Shown here: positions 40,963-48,974 of the stretch, piece after piece
Position numbering within the stretch: position 1 is the stretch's first letter
How the letters are laid out: every line of letters starts with the position of its first letter
Source: Nocardia wallacei
Lineage (GTDB): Bacteria > Actinomycetota > Actinomycetes > Mycobacteriales > Mycobacteriaceae
Reading direction: 5' to 3'
Assembly (NCBI RefSeq): GCF_029868745.1
Contig: NZ_JARWOP010000390.1
Coordinates: 1-64,000 of the forward strand
Length of the DNA stretch: 64,000 nucleotides
Position numbers and translations under genes: made by a program
The notes under the pieces: generated by a model
Told to the model about the DNA's origin: nothing
Database searches by the model: none
The model's input: the letters and a program-made list of their open reading frames with translations, nothing else

Positions 40963-41970
40963 ATGGCCAGACCACCCCTGTCGATGGAGCCGACGGGCTG
41001 GTTCCAGGTCGCCTGGAGTACCGAGATCCCCGTCGGCGCGGTGCACCGGATGAAGTACTTCGGGCGGGAGATGGTCGCGTGGCGGTCCACGGCCGGGGAG
41101 ATCGCGGTGTTCGACGCGTACTGCGAGCATCTCGGCGCGCATCTCGGCTACGGCGGCCACGTCGACGGCGAGAATCTGGTGTGCCCGTTCCACGGCTGGG
41201 AGTGGAATCGCGAGGGCCGCAACGTCTGCATCCCCTACGAGACGCATCCGAACAAGGGCCGCCGCATCCGCAGCTACCCCGTGGTCGAACGCAACGAAGC
41301 GGTGTGGATCTGGTACGACATCCGCGGCCGCGCACCGTATTTCGAGGTGCCCGACATGTTCGCGGCCTTCGGTGACGGCAAGACCGCCGCCGACTACTAC
41401 CCGCCCGTGCCCGGCGCGACCCTGTTCCGCACGGGGCTGGAGCTGCACCCGCAGTACGTCATGGAGAACGGCGTCGATTTCGCCCATTTCAAGTTCGTGC
41501 ACAAGACACCGTTCATCCCGGAATTCACCCGGCACGACTTCTCCGGACCGGTCTCCTACGTCGATTTCACCGTCGCCTTCGACGCGGACGCGGCCGCGGA
41601 CCAGATCGACAGCGGCGTGGAATCGATCAACGCCGGACTGGGCTGTTCGATCACCAAGAGCTGGGGCATGATCGACAACCGCACCATGCCCGCGGTGACA
41701 CCGGTCGACGACCACACCTGCGACGTCCGCTTCACCGTGTGGATCGGCCGCAAGCCCGGCGACGACGCCCCGGAGCTGACCCGCTACGGCAAGACGATGG
41801 CCGATTTCGTCATCGAGCAGTTCGAGGCAGACGTCCATATCTGGTCGCATCAGCGCTACTCGGACCCGCCTGCCCTGTCGCACAAGGAATTCGCGGGTTT
41901 CAAGGCGCTGCGGCACTGGGCCCAGCAGTTCTATCCCGCCGAATCACAGCCAGAAAGGGCCACGCGATGA
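40963..41970 (+). CDS. Rieske non-heme iron oxygenase, alpha subunit
   Basis: 335 aa. The Rieske [2Fe-2S] centre is C54-x-H56-x17-C74-x2-H77 (CEHLGAHLGYGG, CPFHGWEW). The catalytic iron site is D172-x2-H175-x4-H180 in VDFAHFKFVHKTPF, with a third Asp in the EADVHIW segment. It resembles KshA-type 3-ketosteroid hydroxylase and other single-component-fed Rieske oxygenases, but no steroid genes are nearby. A reductase partner must be supplied elsewhere. It overlaps the next gene by ATGA, so the two are translationally coupled. Confidence 0.88.
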   Translation: MARPPLSMEPTGWFQVAWSTEIPVGAVHRMKYFGREMVAWRSTAGEIAVFDAYCEHLGAHLGYGGHVDGENLVCPFHGWEWNREGRNVCIPYETHPNKGRRIRSYPVVERNEAVWIWYDIRGRAPYFEVPDMFAAFGDGKTAADYYPPVPGATLFRTGLELHPQYVMENGVDFAHFKFVHKTPFIPEFTRHDFSGPVSYVDFTVAFDADAAADQIDSGVESINAGLGCSITKSWGMIDNRTMPAVTPVDDHTCDVRFTVWIGRKPGDDAPELTRYGKTMADFVIEQFEADVHIWSHQRYSDPPALSHKEFAGFKALRHWAQQFYPAESQPERATR

Positions 41971-43052
41971 CCACCCCTGCCACCATCCGGGTATTCCAGG
42001 TCGCCACCGGAAATCTCGGTACCGAGATGATCGGGCGCATCCGCAACCATCCCGATCTCGAACTCGTCGGGCTGCACTGCTACACCCCCGACAAGATCGG
42101 CCGCGACGCGGGCGAGATCGTCGGCCTCGGCCCGATCGGTGTCACCGCGACGGGGACGGTCGAGGCGATCCTCGCCGCCGCGCCCGATGTACTCACCTTC
42201 CACGGGGTGTTTCCCGACGAAGACCTCTACGCGCGGGTTCTCGAGGCGGGTATCGACGTGGTGACCACGGCGGACTGGATCACCGGATATCACCGCGACA
42301 CCAATCACCCGCACCCCTCCGGCCGCAAGGTCAGCGAGATCATCCAGGCCGCGTGCGAGCGCGGGAATTCGACGTTCTACGGCACCGGCATGAACCCCGG
42401 CCTGTGCCAGATCCTCGGGATCGTCCACAGCGCGGACGTTTCCGAGATCGAGAATGTCACCGTCACCGAATCGGTGGACGTCTCCTGCCACCATTCCGTC
42501 GACACCTGGAAAGCCGTCGGCTACGGCCGCCCGATCGACGACCCGACCATCCCGGACTCGCTGTACAAGTACACCGCCGTATTCGCCGACTCGGTGCATC
42601 TGATGGCCGACGCGTTCGACTTGGCGTTGGACGAGGTGCGTTTCAGCTATGAACTCGGCGCCTGCACCAAGGATGTCGACCTCGGCTGGTACCAGCTCCC
42701 CAAGGATTCGCTGGGCGCCAGCTACATCAAATATCAGGGTCTGGTCGACGGCGTGCCGCGCGTGGAATCCCATCTCGAATGGCAGATGACGCCGCACACC
42801 GATCCCGCATGGAATATCAAGGGCTGCTACATCACTCAGATCACCGGCGACCCGAATATCTACAGCAAACACATGATTTTCCCCCGCAAGGGGTTCGACC
42901 TGTCCAACCCGGAGAACTTCGCCTCCATCGGCATGACCGTCACGGGACTGCCCGCCCTCAACGCGATCAAATCCGTTGTGGCGGCCCGGCCGGGCATCAT
43001 CACCAGCGCCGATCTGCCGTTGCGCGGTTTCGCCGGCCGATTCAAGCGCTGA
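41967..43052 (+). CDS. Dihydrodipicolinate reductase-like NAD(P)-dependent oxidoreductase
   Basis: 361 aa. N-terminal Rossmann fold: TIRVFQVATGNLGTEMIGRI, with GLHCYTPDKIGRDAGEIVGL following as in DapB/diaminopentanoate dehydrogenase-like proteins. The C-terminal part (NVTVTESVDVSCHHSVDTWK, KDVDLGWYQLP) matches the uncharacterised actinobacterial family often annotated as dihydrodipicolinate reductase. It is not the true DapB, which is about 250 aa. Its role with the Rieske oxygenase is inferred from the 4-base overlap: oxidation followed by reduction of one substrate. Confidence 0.82.
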   Translation: MTTPATIRVFQVATGNLGTEMIGRIRNHPDLELVGLHCYTPDKIGRDAGEIVGLGPIGVTATGTVEAILAAAPDVLTFHGVFPDEDLYARVLEAGIDVVTTADWITGYHRDTNHPHPSGRKVSEIIQAACERGNSTFYGTGMNPGLCQILGIVHSADVSEIENVTVTESVDVSCHHSVDTWKAVGYGRPIDDPTIPDSLYKYTAVFADSVHLMADAFDLALDEVRFSYELGACTKDVDLGWYQLPKDSLGASYIKYQGLVDGVPRVESHLEWQMTPHTDPAWNIKGCYITQITGDPNIYSKHMIFPRKGFDLSNPENFASIGMTVTGLPALNAIKSVVAARPGIITSADLPLRGFAGRFKR

Positions 43053-43065
43053 ATGCCGGGAAGGG

Positions 43066-44049
43066 TTACAGCGGCGCGGGTTCGGGCAGCACGGTGAGAT
43101 GGCGGACGAGTCCCGACAGGCCGGGGAGGTCTCGCGGTGTCGTCCATTCGCCGAGCAGGTCGTCGGTGACGGTGTCGCTGTAGAGATAGCGGCCGTGCTC
43201 GGGGTCGTCGAGGTTGTAGGCGTCCAGATAGATTCGCCACCGGCCGTCGGGCAGGGGGACCACGCATTGTCCTTCGCGCGGCTCGCCCGCACCCGTCCCG
43301 CCCCATTGCGCCCAGTTGCCGGTCCGCTCGAACCGGTACGGGCCCACCGGGTCGTCGGACACCGCGACCTCGATGTTCTTGGTCGACTCGTTCTTGACGA
43401 AGGCGTGGTAGCGGCCCCGCGCGAAGACGATCGTGGTGTCGATATAGCCGAGGGTGTCGGCTTCCGGGGTGAAACCCAGCAGCGGCGTCGGCGCGGTCCA
43501 CTGCCGCTCGCTCAGCGACGGGTCGGTCGCGGTCAGCAGGTGGGGCCGGAACACGGCGCCGTCGTGAATGCTGACCACCACGTGCACCGCGCCCTCGGCG
43601 TCGACGAACCATTCCGGCGCCCAGGCGTGCTCGGCCCCGGGAAACGTGTACTCGTACAGGAACGTCCAGTCGACGCGATCGACGCTGCGGGCGAAACCGA
43701 TGGCATCGCCGTCCCAGGCCGTGGTGTAGGTCAGGTAGTAGGCGCCGTCGACGTGCCGGAAGATGTTGGGGTCGCGGCACAAACCCTTCATATCGGTGAC
43801 CGCCGCCGCGGGCGTGGCGGCGGGATCGGCCTGGGGCGGTCGGTAGGCGGCCGCGGCGACCAGCGAGAAGTTCGTCGCATCGGTGGATTCGAAGACCCAC
43901 ATGTCGGTCTGGCTGCGATTGGTGAACGCCGTCATCGTGTATCGCATCGACGACACCCTAGCCCCCGCGTATCCCGCTGCCATCCCGCTCCACGGAAGCA
44001 CCGCCGCCAAGGCGAGCAGCGATCTACGCGACAGCCGACCCGACGTCAT
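43066..44049 (-). CDS. Secreted GH43-like five-bladed propeller glycosidase family protein
   Basis: 327 aa. Tat-type signal at the N-terminus: SGRLSRRSLLALAAVLPWSG, residues 2-21, with a cleavable AGYA region. The propeller pattern is DPNIFRHVDGAYYLTYTTAW, EHAWAPEWFVDAEGAVHVVV, TTIVFARGRYHAFVKNES, and DGRWRIYLDAYN, as in GH43/GH32-like glycosidases acting on arabinan, xylan or similar glycans. Catalytic acids cannot be assigned by eye. It is convergent with the reductase gene (13-base gap). Confidence 0.75.
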   Translation of the reverse strand: MTSGRLSRRSLLALAAVLPWSGMAAGYAGARVSSMRYTMTAFTNRSQTDMWVFESTDATNFSLVAAAAYRPPQADPAATPAAAVTDMKGLCRDPNIFRHVDGAYYLTYTTAWDGDAIGFARSVDRVDWTFLYEYTFPGAEHAWAPEWFVDAEGAVHVVVSIHDGAVFRPHLLTATDPSLSERQWTAPTPLLGFTPEADTLGYIDTTIVFARGRYHAFVKNESTKNIEVAVSDDPVGPYRFERTGNWAQWGGTGAGEPREGQCVVPLPDGRWRIYLDAYNLDDPEHGRYLYSDTVTDDLLGEWTTPRDLPGLSGLVRHLTVLPEPAPL

Positions 44050-44122
44050 GCGCACAGTATCCAGGGCACGGACGCTGAAGGTTTGCCGACACACCGGAAC
44101 CGGGAGCGGGCCGCAGGGATGG

Positions 44123-44758
44123 TCAGGCCAGTTGGCGCGTGAGCCGAACGACCCCGGGCCCGGTGACCTGATCCAGCAGAGCGGTGCGGCCGGTGATGAG
44201 CAGCAGCAGCGCCAGGATCGGCCCGTAGATCTCGCGGCCCGTGCCGTAGGCCCAATCGATGTCTATGGCGCACAACCGGATTCCGGCGAGGCGGTGCCGG
44301 TTCCAGACCGGCCGGCCGACCTTCGCGGCGCGCGTGGCTCCCGCGGCCGCCGCCGCGGGCGGGACGGCGAGGGCGCGGCCGAGCGGCAGGGCGATGTCCT
44401 GCCCGTGAACGATGGTGTCGAACAGGATGTTGGAGTGGTTGGTCAGCTTCGGCAAGCGACGCGAGGCCGCGTTCACCCGGAGCCTGGTCACCAGTTCCCA
44501 TGGGGGACGGACGGCATACGCTCGGGTGAGTTCGTCGATGAGCCGGTTGTAGTCGCCTCGTACATGCAGGCCGGTGCGCAGCAGCACCAGCGGGGAGGGC
44601 GGCTCCGGAGTCAGTGCGATGTGGGCGGCCACCTCTCGGATGCGCCAGCCCGCGCACAGCGACTCGGCCTCCCACTCCTCGGGCGTGAGGTCGGCGAGCA
44701 GATCGGCTATCGCGCGACGCTGCTGTTCGATGTGCTGCCAGGAAGTTTCGCGATCCAT
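44123..44758 (-). CDS. DinB/maleylpyruvate-isomerase-N-terminal-type protein
   Basis: 211 aa. The N-terminal four-helix bundle matches the mycothiol-dependent maleylpyruvate isomerase/DinB superfamily: EEWEAESLCAGWRIREVAAH, with the first His of the metal triad in VAAHIAL, and NILFDTIVHGQDIALPLGRA carrying the other two. Typical members are mycothiol S-transferases or related metal-dependent enzymes, fitting a mycothiol producer. The C-terminal half is not recognised. It is divergent from a MarR gene across a strong palindrome. Confidence 0.82.
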   Translation of the reverse strand: MDRETSWQHIEQQRRAIADLLADLTPEEWEAESLCAGWRIREVAAHIALTPEPPSPLVLLRTGLHVRGDYNRLIDELTRAYAVRPPWELVTRLRVNAASRRLPKLTNHSNILFDTIVHGQDIALPLGRALAVPPAAAAAGATRAAKVGRPVWNRHRLAGIRLCAIDIDWAYGTGREIYGPILALLLLITGRTALLDQVTGPGVVRLTRQLA

Positions 44759-44782
44759 AGCAGCCCCTCACGTCAGGGTTAG

Positions 44783-44817
44783 TAAGATTCACTGACTATT
44801 ATGGTCAGTGTCGCTTA
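44783..44817. promoter_or_regulatory. Extended palindrome around CACTGAC-N7-GTCAGTG, MarR operator
   Basis: TAAG-N3-CACTGAC-TATTATG-GTCAGTG-N3-CTTA: both the inner 7-bp arms (44790-44810) and the outer 4-bp arms (44783-44786, 44814-44817) are perfect. It lies 18-25 bases from the two divergent gene starts, so a bound dimer would block both promoters. Confidence 0.8.
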
Positions 44818-44834
44818 CCGAGTCAAGGAGTGGG

Positions 44835-45272
44835 ATGTCTGACGACGAGTTAAATGTCGGTCTGCTGATGTTCATCGCGTACCGGTCCATGGAGGAACGA
44901 ATCTTCGCCGGCCTCGCCGACGCCGGCTACGGCGATATCACCGTGGCGCAGGGCCGGTTGGCGGGGCGGCTGGCGCCGGAGGGCTCGCGCATCACCGAGT
45001 TGGCCGAGCAGGCGCAGGTCACCAAGCAGACCGCCGGTTTCCTGGTCGATCAACTCGAACGCGCCGGTTATGTCGATCGGGCTCCGGACCCGTCCGATGG
45101 CCGCGCCCGCCTCGTGCGCCTGTCGCCGCGCGGCCACACGATGGCCGACCACGCCGACAAGATCGCCGCGACCGTGCAGGCCGAATGGGCCGCGCACCTG
45201 GGCGCGCGCCGGATGCGGGACCTGCGCGAGGCACTGACCAGCCTGCGCGAGATCACCGATCCCTACGCCTGA
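44835..45272 (+). CDS. MarR-family transcriptional regulator
   Basis: 145 aa from the ATG at 44835, with AAGGAG 4 bases upstream. The winged helix is at about 35-105: GYGDITVAQGRLAGRLAPEG, ITELAEQAQVTKQTAGFLVD, QLERAGYVDRAPDPSDGRAR. Conserved DGRARL wing. It is probably an autorepressor that also represses the divergent DinB-type gene through the CACTGAC palindrome. Confidence 0.87.
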   Translation: MSDDELNVGLLMFIAYRSMEERIFAGLADAGYGDITVAQGRLAGRLAPEGSRITELAEQAQVTKQTAGFLVDQLERAGYVDRAPDPSDGRARLVRLSPRGHTMADHADKIAATVQAEWAAHLGARRMRDLREALTSLREITDPYA

Positions 45273-45300
45273 GTTCGTTGCTCCCCCGGACCGCCGGTTG

Positions 45301-45321
45301 ACCTTGACGCAGCGTCAGGGT
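45301..45321. promoter_or_regulatory. MerR-type operator ACCTTGACG-N3-CGTCAGGGT
   Basis: A 9-bp inverted repeat (one mismatch) with a 3-base centre, overlapping TTGACC at 45298-45303, which may be the -35 box. It lies 15 bases before the start of the hydrolase gene that precedes merR. The format is that of MerR-family sites placed inside the promoter spacer. Confidence 0.65.
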
Positions 45322-45335
45322 CGGAGGCTGGTCGC

Positions 45336-46241
45336 ATGACGAACGACAGCATTCCCCCGACACGGCTCGCGCCGCCGGTCGGCGGGTTCGAGGAGATCGA
45401 TGGGCGCCGGATCTACGTGCACCGTTGCGGCAGCGACGGACCGGCCGTCGTGTTCCTGGCGGGCGCGGGCGCGGTCGGTTTGGATTATTTCGGTGTGCAG
45501 CAAGAGGTTTCGCGATTCACCACCGCCGTCGTGTACGACCGCGGCGGCACGGGGTACAGCGATCCCCTGCCGCTGCCGCGCACCGCCGCCGCGGTCGCCA
45601 CGGAACTGCGCGACCTGCTGCGGGCCCAGGACATCGCCGCCCCGTACGTCCTCGCGCCGCATTCGCTGGGCGGCTTCTACGCCTTCCGGTTCGCGCAGTT
45701 GTATCCGCGGGACGTGGCGGGCCTGGTCTGGCTGGACGCGCTGCACCGCGACTGGGACGAGCACATGCCGCCCGACGCCGGGCTGGCCGCGATGGAGCGA
45801 ACCGCGCCCGACCCGGACCGGCTGGACGCACTGCGCCCGGCCCTGCACGAGATGAATACCGAACTGCTGGCCGCCTATCCGGAGCGGATACGGCGGTCCC
45901 TGATCGATGCCAAGGCGAGCGACGATTGGATTCGCGCGGGCCTCGCCGAGCGAGCCACGCTGACCCCGCTCGCCGCCGAGTTGCGCACCGGCCCGGGCCT
46001 ACCCGACGTGCCGGTGGTCGCGCTCACCGTGCTCGGCGACGAGTCCGCAGCGATGCCCGAGCAGGCATCGCGGCAGGTGCACGACGGCAAGCGGACACTG
46101 GATGCCGCCTTGGTGAGCGCGGTTTCGCGGGGCGAGCAGCGCATCCTCACCGACACCTTCCACCACCGGCTCTGCTTCGACCGCCCCGACGCGGTGGTCC
46201 GGGCGATCCGCGACGTCGTCGACCGTTCGGCTCGCCCTTAG
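45336..46241 (+). CDS. Alpha/beta hydrolase
   Basis: 301 aa. Oxyanion/strand segment VVFLAGAGAVGLDYFGVQQE; nucleophile in APHSLGGFYAFRFAQLYP (S110 region); VVYDRGGTGYSDPL as the usual strand before helix A; His near DTFHHRLCFDRPD. It is a hydrolase or lyase of unknown substrate. First gene of an operon with merR (24-base gap) and a second hydrolase. The MerR-type palindrome lies immediately upstream. Confidence 0.83.
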   Translation: MTNDSIPPTRLAPPVGGFEEIDGRRIYVHRCGSDGPAVVFLAGAGAVGLDYFGVQQEVSRFTTAVVYDRGGTGYSDPLPLPRTAAAVATELRDLLRAQDIAAPYVLAPHSLGGFYAFRFAQLYPRDVAGLVWLDALHRDWDEHMPPDAGLAAMERTAPDPDRLDALRPALHEMNTELLAAYPERIRRSLIDAKASDDWIRAGLAERATLTPLAAELRTGPGLPDVPVVALTVLGDESAAMPEQASRQVHDGKRTLDAALVSAVSRGEQRILTDTFHHRLCFDRPDAVVRAIRDVVDRSARP

Positions 46242-46265
46242 ACTCGGCACAGACGAAGGAGGACG

Positions 46266-47018
46266 GTGCTCACGATCGGCCAGCTCGCGGCGACCGCCGG
46301 CGTGACCGTGCGCACCGTCCGGCACTACCACCACATCGGCCTGCTGCCCGAGCCCGAGCGCGACGCCTCCGGTTATCGCCGCTACCGCGCGCAGGCGGCG
46401 GTGGACCTCATCCGGATCAGAACCCTCGCCGACGCCGGGGTGCCACTGTCGCGCATCGACGCGCTGCTGCACGCGCAGCCGACCGAGTTCGCCGCGGCCA
46501 TCGCCGATATCGACGCCGAATTGCGGCGCCGGATAGACCAACTCGCCGACTACCGCCGCCGGATCGGCGACCTGGACAGCGGCGAGCGGCTCGTCCTGCC
46601 GCCCGAGGTGGTCGCCCTCCTCGACCGGATGCGCGGTCTCGGCGTCAGCGAACGCCGGGTGCGGCTCGAACGCGACGCGTGGATCCTGATGCGGGCCGTG
46701 GATCCACGCGCCGTGCCGCAGCGGGTCCGGGAGAAGAACGCCGCCCTCGACGATCCCGAGACGGCGCGCCTGTACCTGGCCTGCGACCGGGCGGCCGATT
46801 GGGACGCGGACGACCCGCGCCTGGACCGGCTCATCGACGATCTGGACGCCTGGGAGATCGCGCACGAAGGAGCCGAGCGCCCGGGCAGCACGGAGCTGAC
46901 CTTCTCCCGCATCGCCGAGGAGAGCCCGGCCTGGCAGCGCGTCCTGCACGCCCTCGCCCGCCGCGCCGAGCGCCGCCGGACCGGACAAGACCGGCCCGCA
47001 TCGAGGACCACCCGGTGA
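46266..47018 (+). CDS. MerR-family transcriptional regulator
   Basis: 250 aa from the GTG at 46266. N-terminal MerR winged helix: MLTIGQLAATAGVTVRTVRH, YHHIGLLPEPERDASGYRRY, RAQAAVDLIRIRTLADAGVP. A long dimerising coiled-coil region (AADIDAELRRRIDQLADYRR-like) and an effector domain of about 120 residues follow. There is no metal-site Cys pattern. It probably binds the palindrome at 45301-45321 upstream of its own operon, activating the hydrolase genes in response to an unknown compound. Confidence 0.86.
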   Translation: MLTIGQLAATAGVTVRTVRHYHHIGLLPEPERDASGYRRYRAQAAVDLIRIRTLADAGVPLSRIDALLHAQPTEFAAAIADIDAELRRRIDQLADYRRRIGDLDSGERLVLPPEVVALLDRMRGLGVSERRVRLERDAWILMRAVDPRAVPQRVREKNAALDDPETARLYLACDRAADWDADDPRLDRLIDDLDAWEIAHEGAERPGSTELTFSRIAEESPAWQRVLHALARRAERRRTGQDRPASRTTR

Positions 47019-47035
47019 AAGGAACGTGGAAAGCT

Positions 47036-47836
47036 ATGCGGGAGTTCATCGTTCAGCACGACGGAGTCACCCTCGCGGTGTCGCGCGGTGGGCGCGGACG
47101 GCCGCTGGTGCTGTGCCCAGGACTGAGTTCGACACAGGCGGACCTGCACGAGTTGATCGGCCTGCTGCGGCGCGACCACGACGTGATCACCTTCGACCTG
47201 CGGGGCCACGGCCTCGCCTCGGCCGCCGACCGCTACACCTTCGACGCCTTTCTCGGCGACCTCACCGCCGTGATGACGGAGGTGGAACGCCTCGATCTGC
47301 CCGCGCCGCCCGTGCTCGCGGGCTACTCGCTGGGCGCGGATCTGGTCGTGCACTATGCCGCCGAGCATCCCGGTAGCGTCGCCGAACTCGTGCTCATCGA
47401 TGGCGCGAACCCGGTGCCGGAACCGTTCCTCACCGAGTCGGACCTGCCGGAATTCCGCGCGATGTGGGAGGACCTGGCCGCCGAGCAAGAGGCGAACCGG
47501 GGCACCGCGCGCCAGGTGCTGCTCACCGGGCGGGAGATTCTCGACCTGAACATCGAGGTGGACGCGGTGCGCGCCGAGATCCTCGACCGGTACCGCCGGA
47601 TCGAACTGCCGATCAGCATGATCATGTCGACCTCGATGGCCGGTGACAGCGCCGAAGGGCTTGCGCCGCCGCGTAATCGGAACTGGCGAGCAGGAATCGA
47701 GCGGTTGCGTCGCGAGCGGCCGCACATCGCCGTGACCTGGCTGGAGGCCGATCACGGGCTGGTGTTCACGCACGCCGCGGAAATCGCCCGGCTCATCCGA
47801 AGTCTTCCGGCCGCTCCCGAGGCGCGGCCGTCGTAG
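47036..47836 (+). CDS. Alpha/beta hydrolase
   Basis: 266 aa from the ATG at 47036. A GTG at 47015 would overlap the merR stop (GTGA) and is the main alternative. Segments: RPLVLCPGLSSTQADLHELI, DVITFDLRGHGLASAADRYT, nucleophile in VLAGYSLGADLVVHYAAEHP, His in EADHGLVFTHAAE. It resembles haloperoxidase/esterase-type hydrolases. It probably shares the operon with the first hydrolase and merR. Confidence 0.82.
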   Translation: MREFIVQHDGVTLAVSRGGRGRPLVLCPGLSSTQADLHELIGLLRRDHDVITFDLRGHGLASAADRYTFDAFLGDLTAVMTEVERLDLPAPPVLAGYSLGADLVVHYAAEHPGSVAELVLIDGANPVPEPFLTESDLPEFRAMWEDLAAEQEANRGTARQVLLTGREILDLNIEVDAVRAEILDRYRRIELPISMIMSTSMAGDSAEGLAPPRNRNWRAGIERLRRERPHIAVTWLEADHGLVFTHAAEIARLIRSLPAAPEARPS

Positions 47837-47856
47837 CCGACCGGCACAATGGTCGC

Positions 47857-48615
47857 GTGTCCGATCTGCACGTCCATCGCTACGGCCCCGCCGACGGCCC
47901 CTTGGTGCTCGCCCTGCACGGGTTGACCGGCCACGGCAGACGGTGGGAGGCGCTGGCCACCGACCTGCCCGAGGTTCGCCTCGTCGCGCCCGATCTGCGC
48001 GGGCACGGCCGCTCGCCCGCACTGCCACCCTGGACCTTCGAGGCGGTCGTCGACGATGTGATCCCGCTGCTGGACGACACACCGGCCGTGGTGGTGGGCC
48101 ATTCGTTCGGTGGCGCCGCCGCGCTGCACCTGGCGCACCGGCGCCCCGAGCTGGTGCGCCGGCTGGTGCTGCTGGATCCCGCGATCGCACTCGACCCGGC
48201 CCTGCTGCTGGAGATCGCCGAGAGCACGCTGTCGGCGCCGGACTATCCCGATGTCGAGGCCGCCCGCCTGGACAAATTGGAGACCGCGTGGGCCGATGTC
48301 GCGCCGGCGTTGCTCGCGGCCGAACTCGCCGAACATCTGGTGCCCACGCCGACCGGCCGGGTGGCATGGCGGATGAATCTGCCTGCGGTGGTGTCGTATT
48401 GGGGTCAGCTCGCCCGCGAACAGGTGCTGCCGCCCGCCGGACTGCCGACGGTGCTGGTGCACGCGCTGAAGTCGCCGTTCGTCACGCCGCGGTTGCGGGC
48501 GGCGCTGGCCGAACGCCTGGGCGGCGACCTCACCGTGCACGAATTCGACTGCGACCACATGGTGGCCCAGGCGCGGCCCGCCGAGACCGCCGCCGTGGTG
48601 CGCGCGGCGCTCTGA
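47857..48615 (+). CDS. lipV: Alpha/beta hydrolase, LipV (Rv3203)-like
   Basis: 252 aa from a GTG start at 47857. Segments LALHGLTGHGRRWEALATDL, VAPDLRGHGRSPALPPWTFE, nucleophile in VVVGHSFGGAAALHLAHRRP, and late His in EFDCDHMVAQARP. It lies one base before the alkyltransferase-like gene, the same pair as Rv3203-Rv3204 next to the adnAB block in M. tuberculosis. That supports orthology with the esterase LipV. The name rests on synteny and family, not on activity. Confidence 0.75.
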   Translation: MSDLHVHRYGPADGPLVLALHGLTGHGRRWEALATDLPEVRLVAPDLRGHGRSPALPPWTFEAVVDDVIPLLDDTPAVVVGHSFGGAAALHLAHRRPELVRRLVLLDPAIALDPALLLEIAESTLSAPDYPDVEAARLDKLETAWADVAPALLAAELAEHLVPTPTGRVAWRMNLPAVVSYWGQLAREQVLPPAGLPTVLVHALKSPFVTPRLRAALAERLGGDLTVHEFDCDHMVAQARPAETAAVVRAAL

Positions 48616-48616
48616 G

Positions 48617-48931
48617 ATGGCCACCACCGACGCCGAGATCGAACGGGTCCGCGAACTCGTCGCGGCGATTCCGCCGGGGCGGGTCGCGACGTACGGCGAT
48701 ATCGCCGCGGCGGCGGGCCTGTCGACGCCACGCACGGTCGGCTGGATCATGCGCACCGACGCCGCGGATCTGCCCTGGCACCGGGTGCTGCGCGCGAACG
48801 GCACCCCCGCGCCGCACCTGGCCCATCGGCAACTGCGACAACTGGCCGCCGAGGGCTGCCCGATCCGCGGCGACCGGGTCGACCTCGCGGCGGCCCGGCA
48901 CCGATTCGAATCCTCCGGCGGCACAATCTGA
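48617..48931 (+). CDS. Alkyltransferase-like (ATL) DNA-binding protein, MGMT family
   Basis: 104 aa, the size of ATL proteins. It has the MGMT helix-turn-helix with arginine finger (TYGDIAAAAGLSTPRTVGWI). The active-site PCHR of true alkylguanine transferases is P53-W54-H55-R56 here, so it cannot accept alkyl groups. ATL proteins instead flag O6-alkylguanine for nucleotide excision repair. Starts 1 base after the lipV stop, matching Rv3203-Rv3204. Confidence 0.88.
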   Translation: MATTDAEIERVRELVAAIPPGRVATYGDIAAAAGLSTPRTVGWIMRTDAADLPWHRVLRANGTPAPHLAHRQLRQLAAEGCPIRGDRVDLAAARHRFESSGGTI

Positions 48932-48974
48932 CCGACTGCTCCCCACGGACCGGTTCGGCGGTTACCGTGGGGGC

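Noticed and set aside
45425..47836. Single 803-codon protein across the merR region
   Set aside because: Its first two thirds are out of frame with the real hydrolase and merR genes and lack domain character. Only the segment from 47036 is a real gene.
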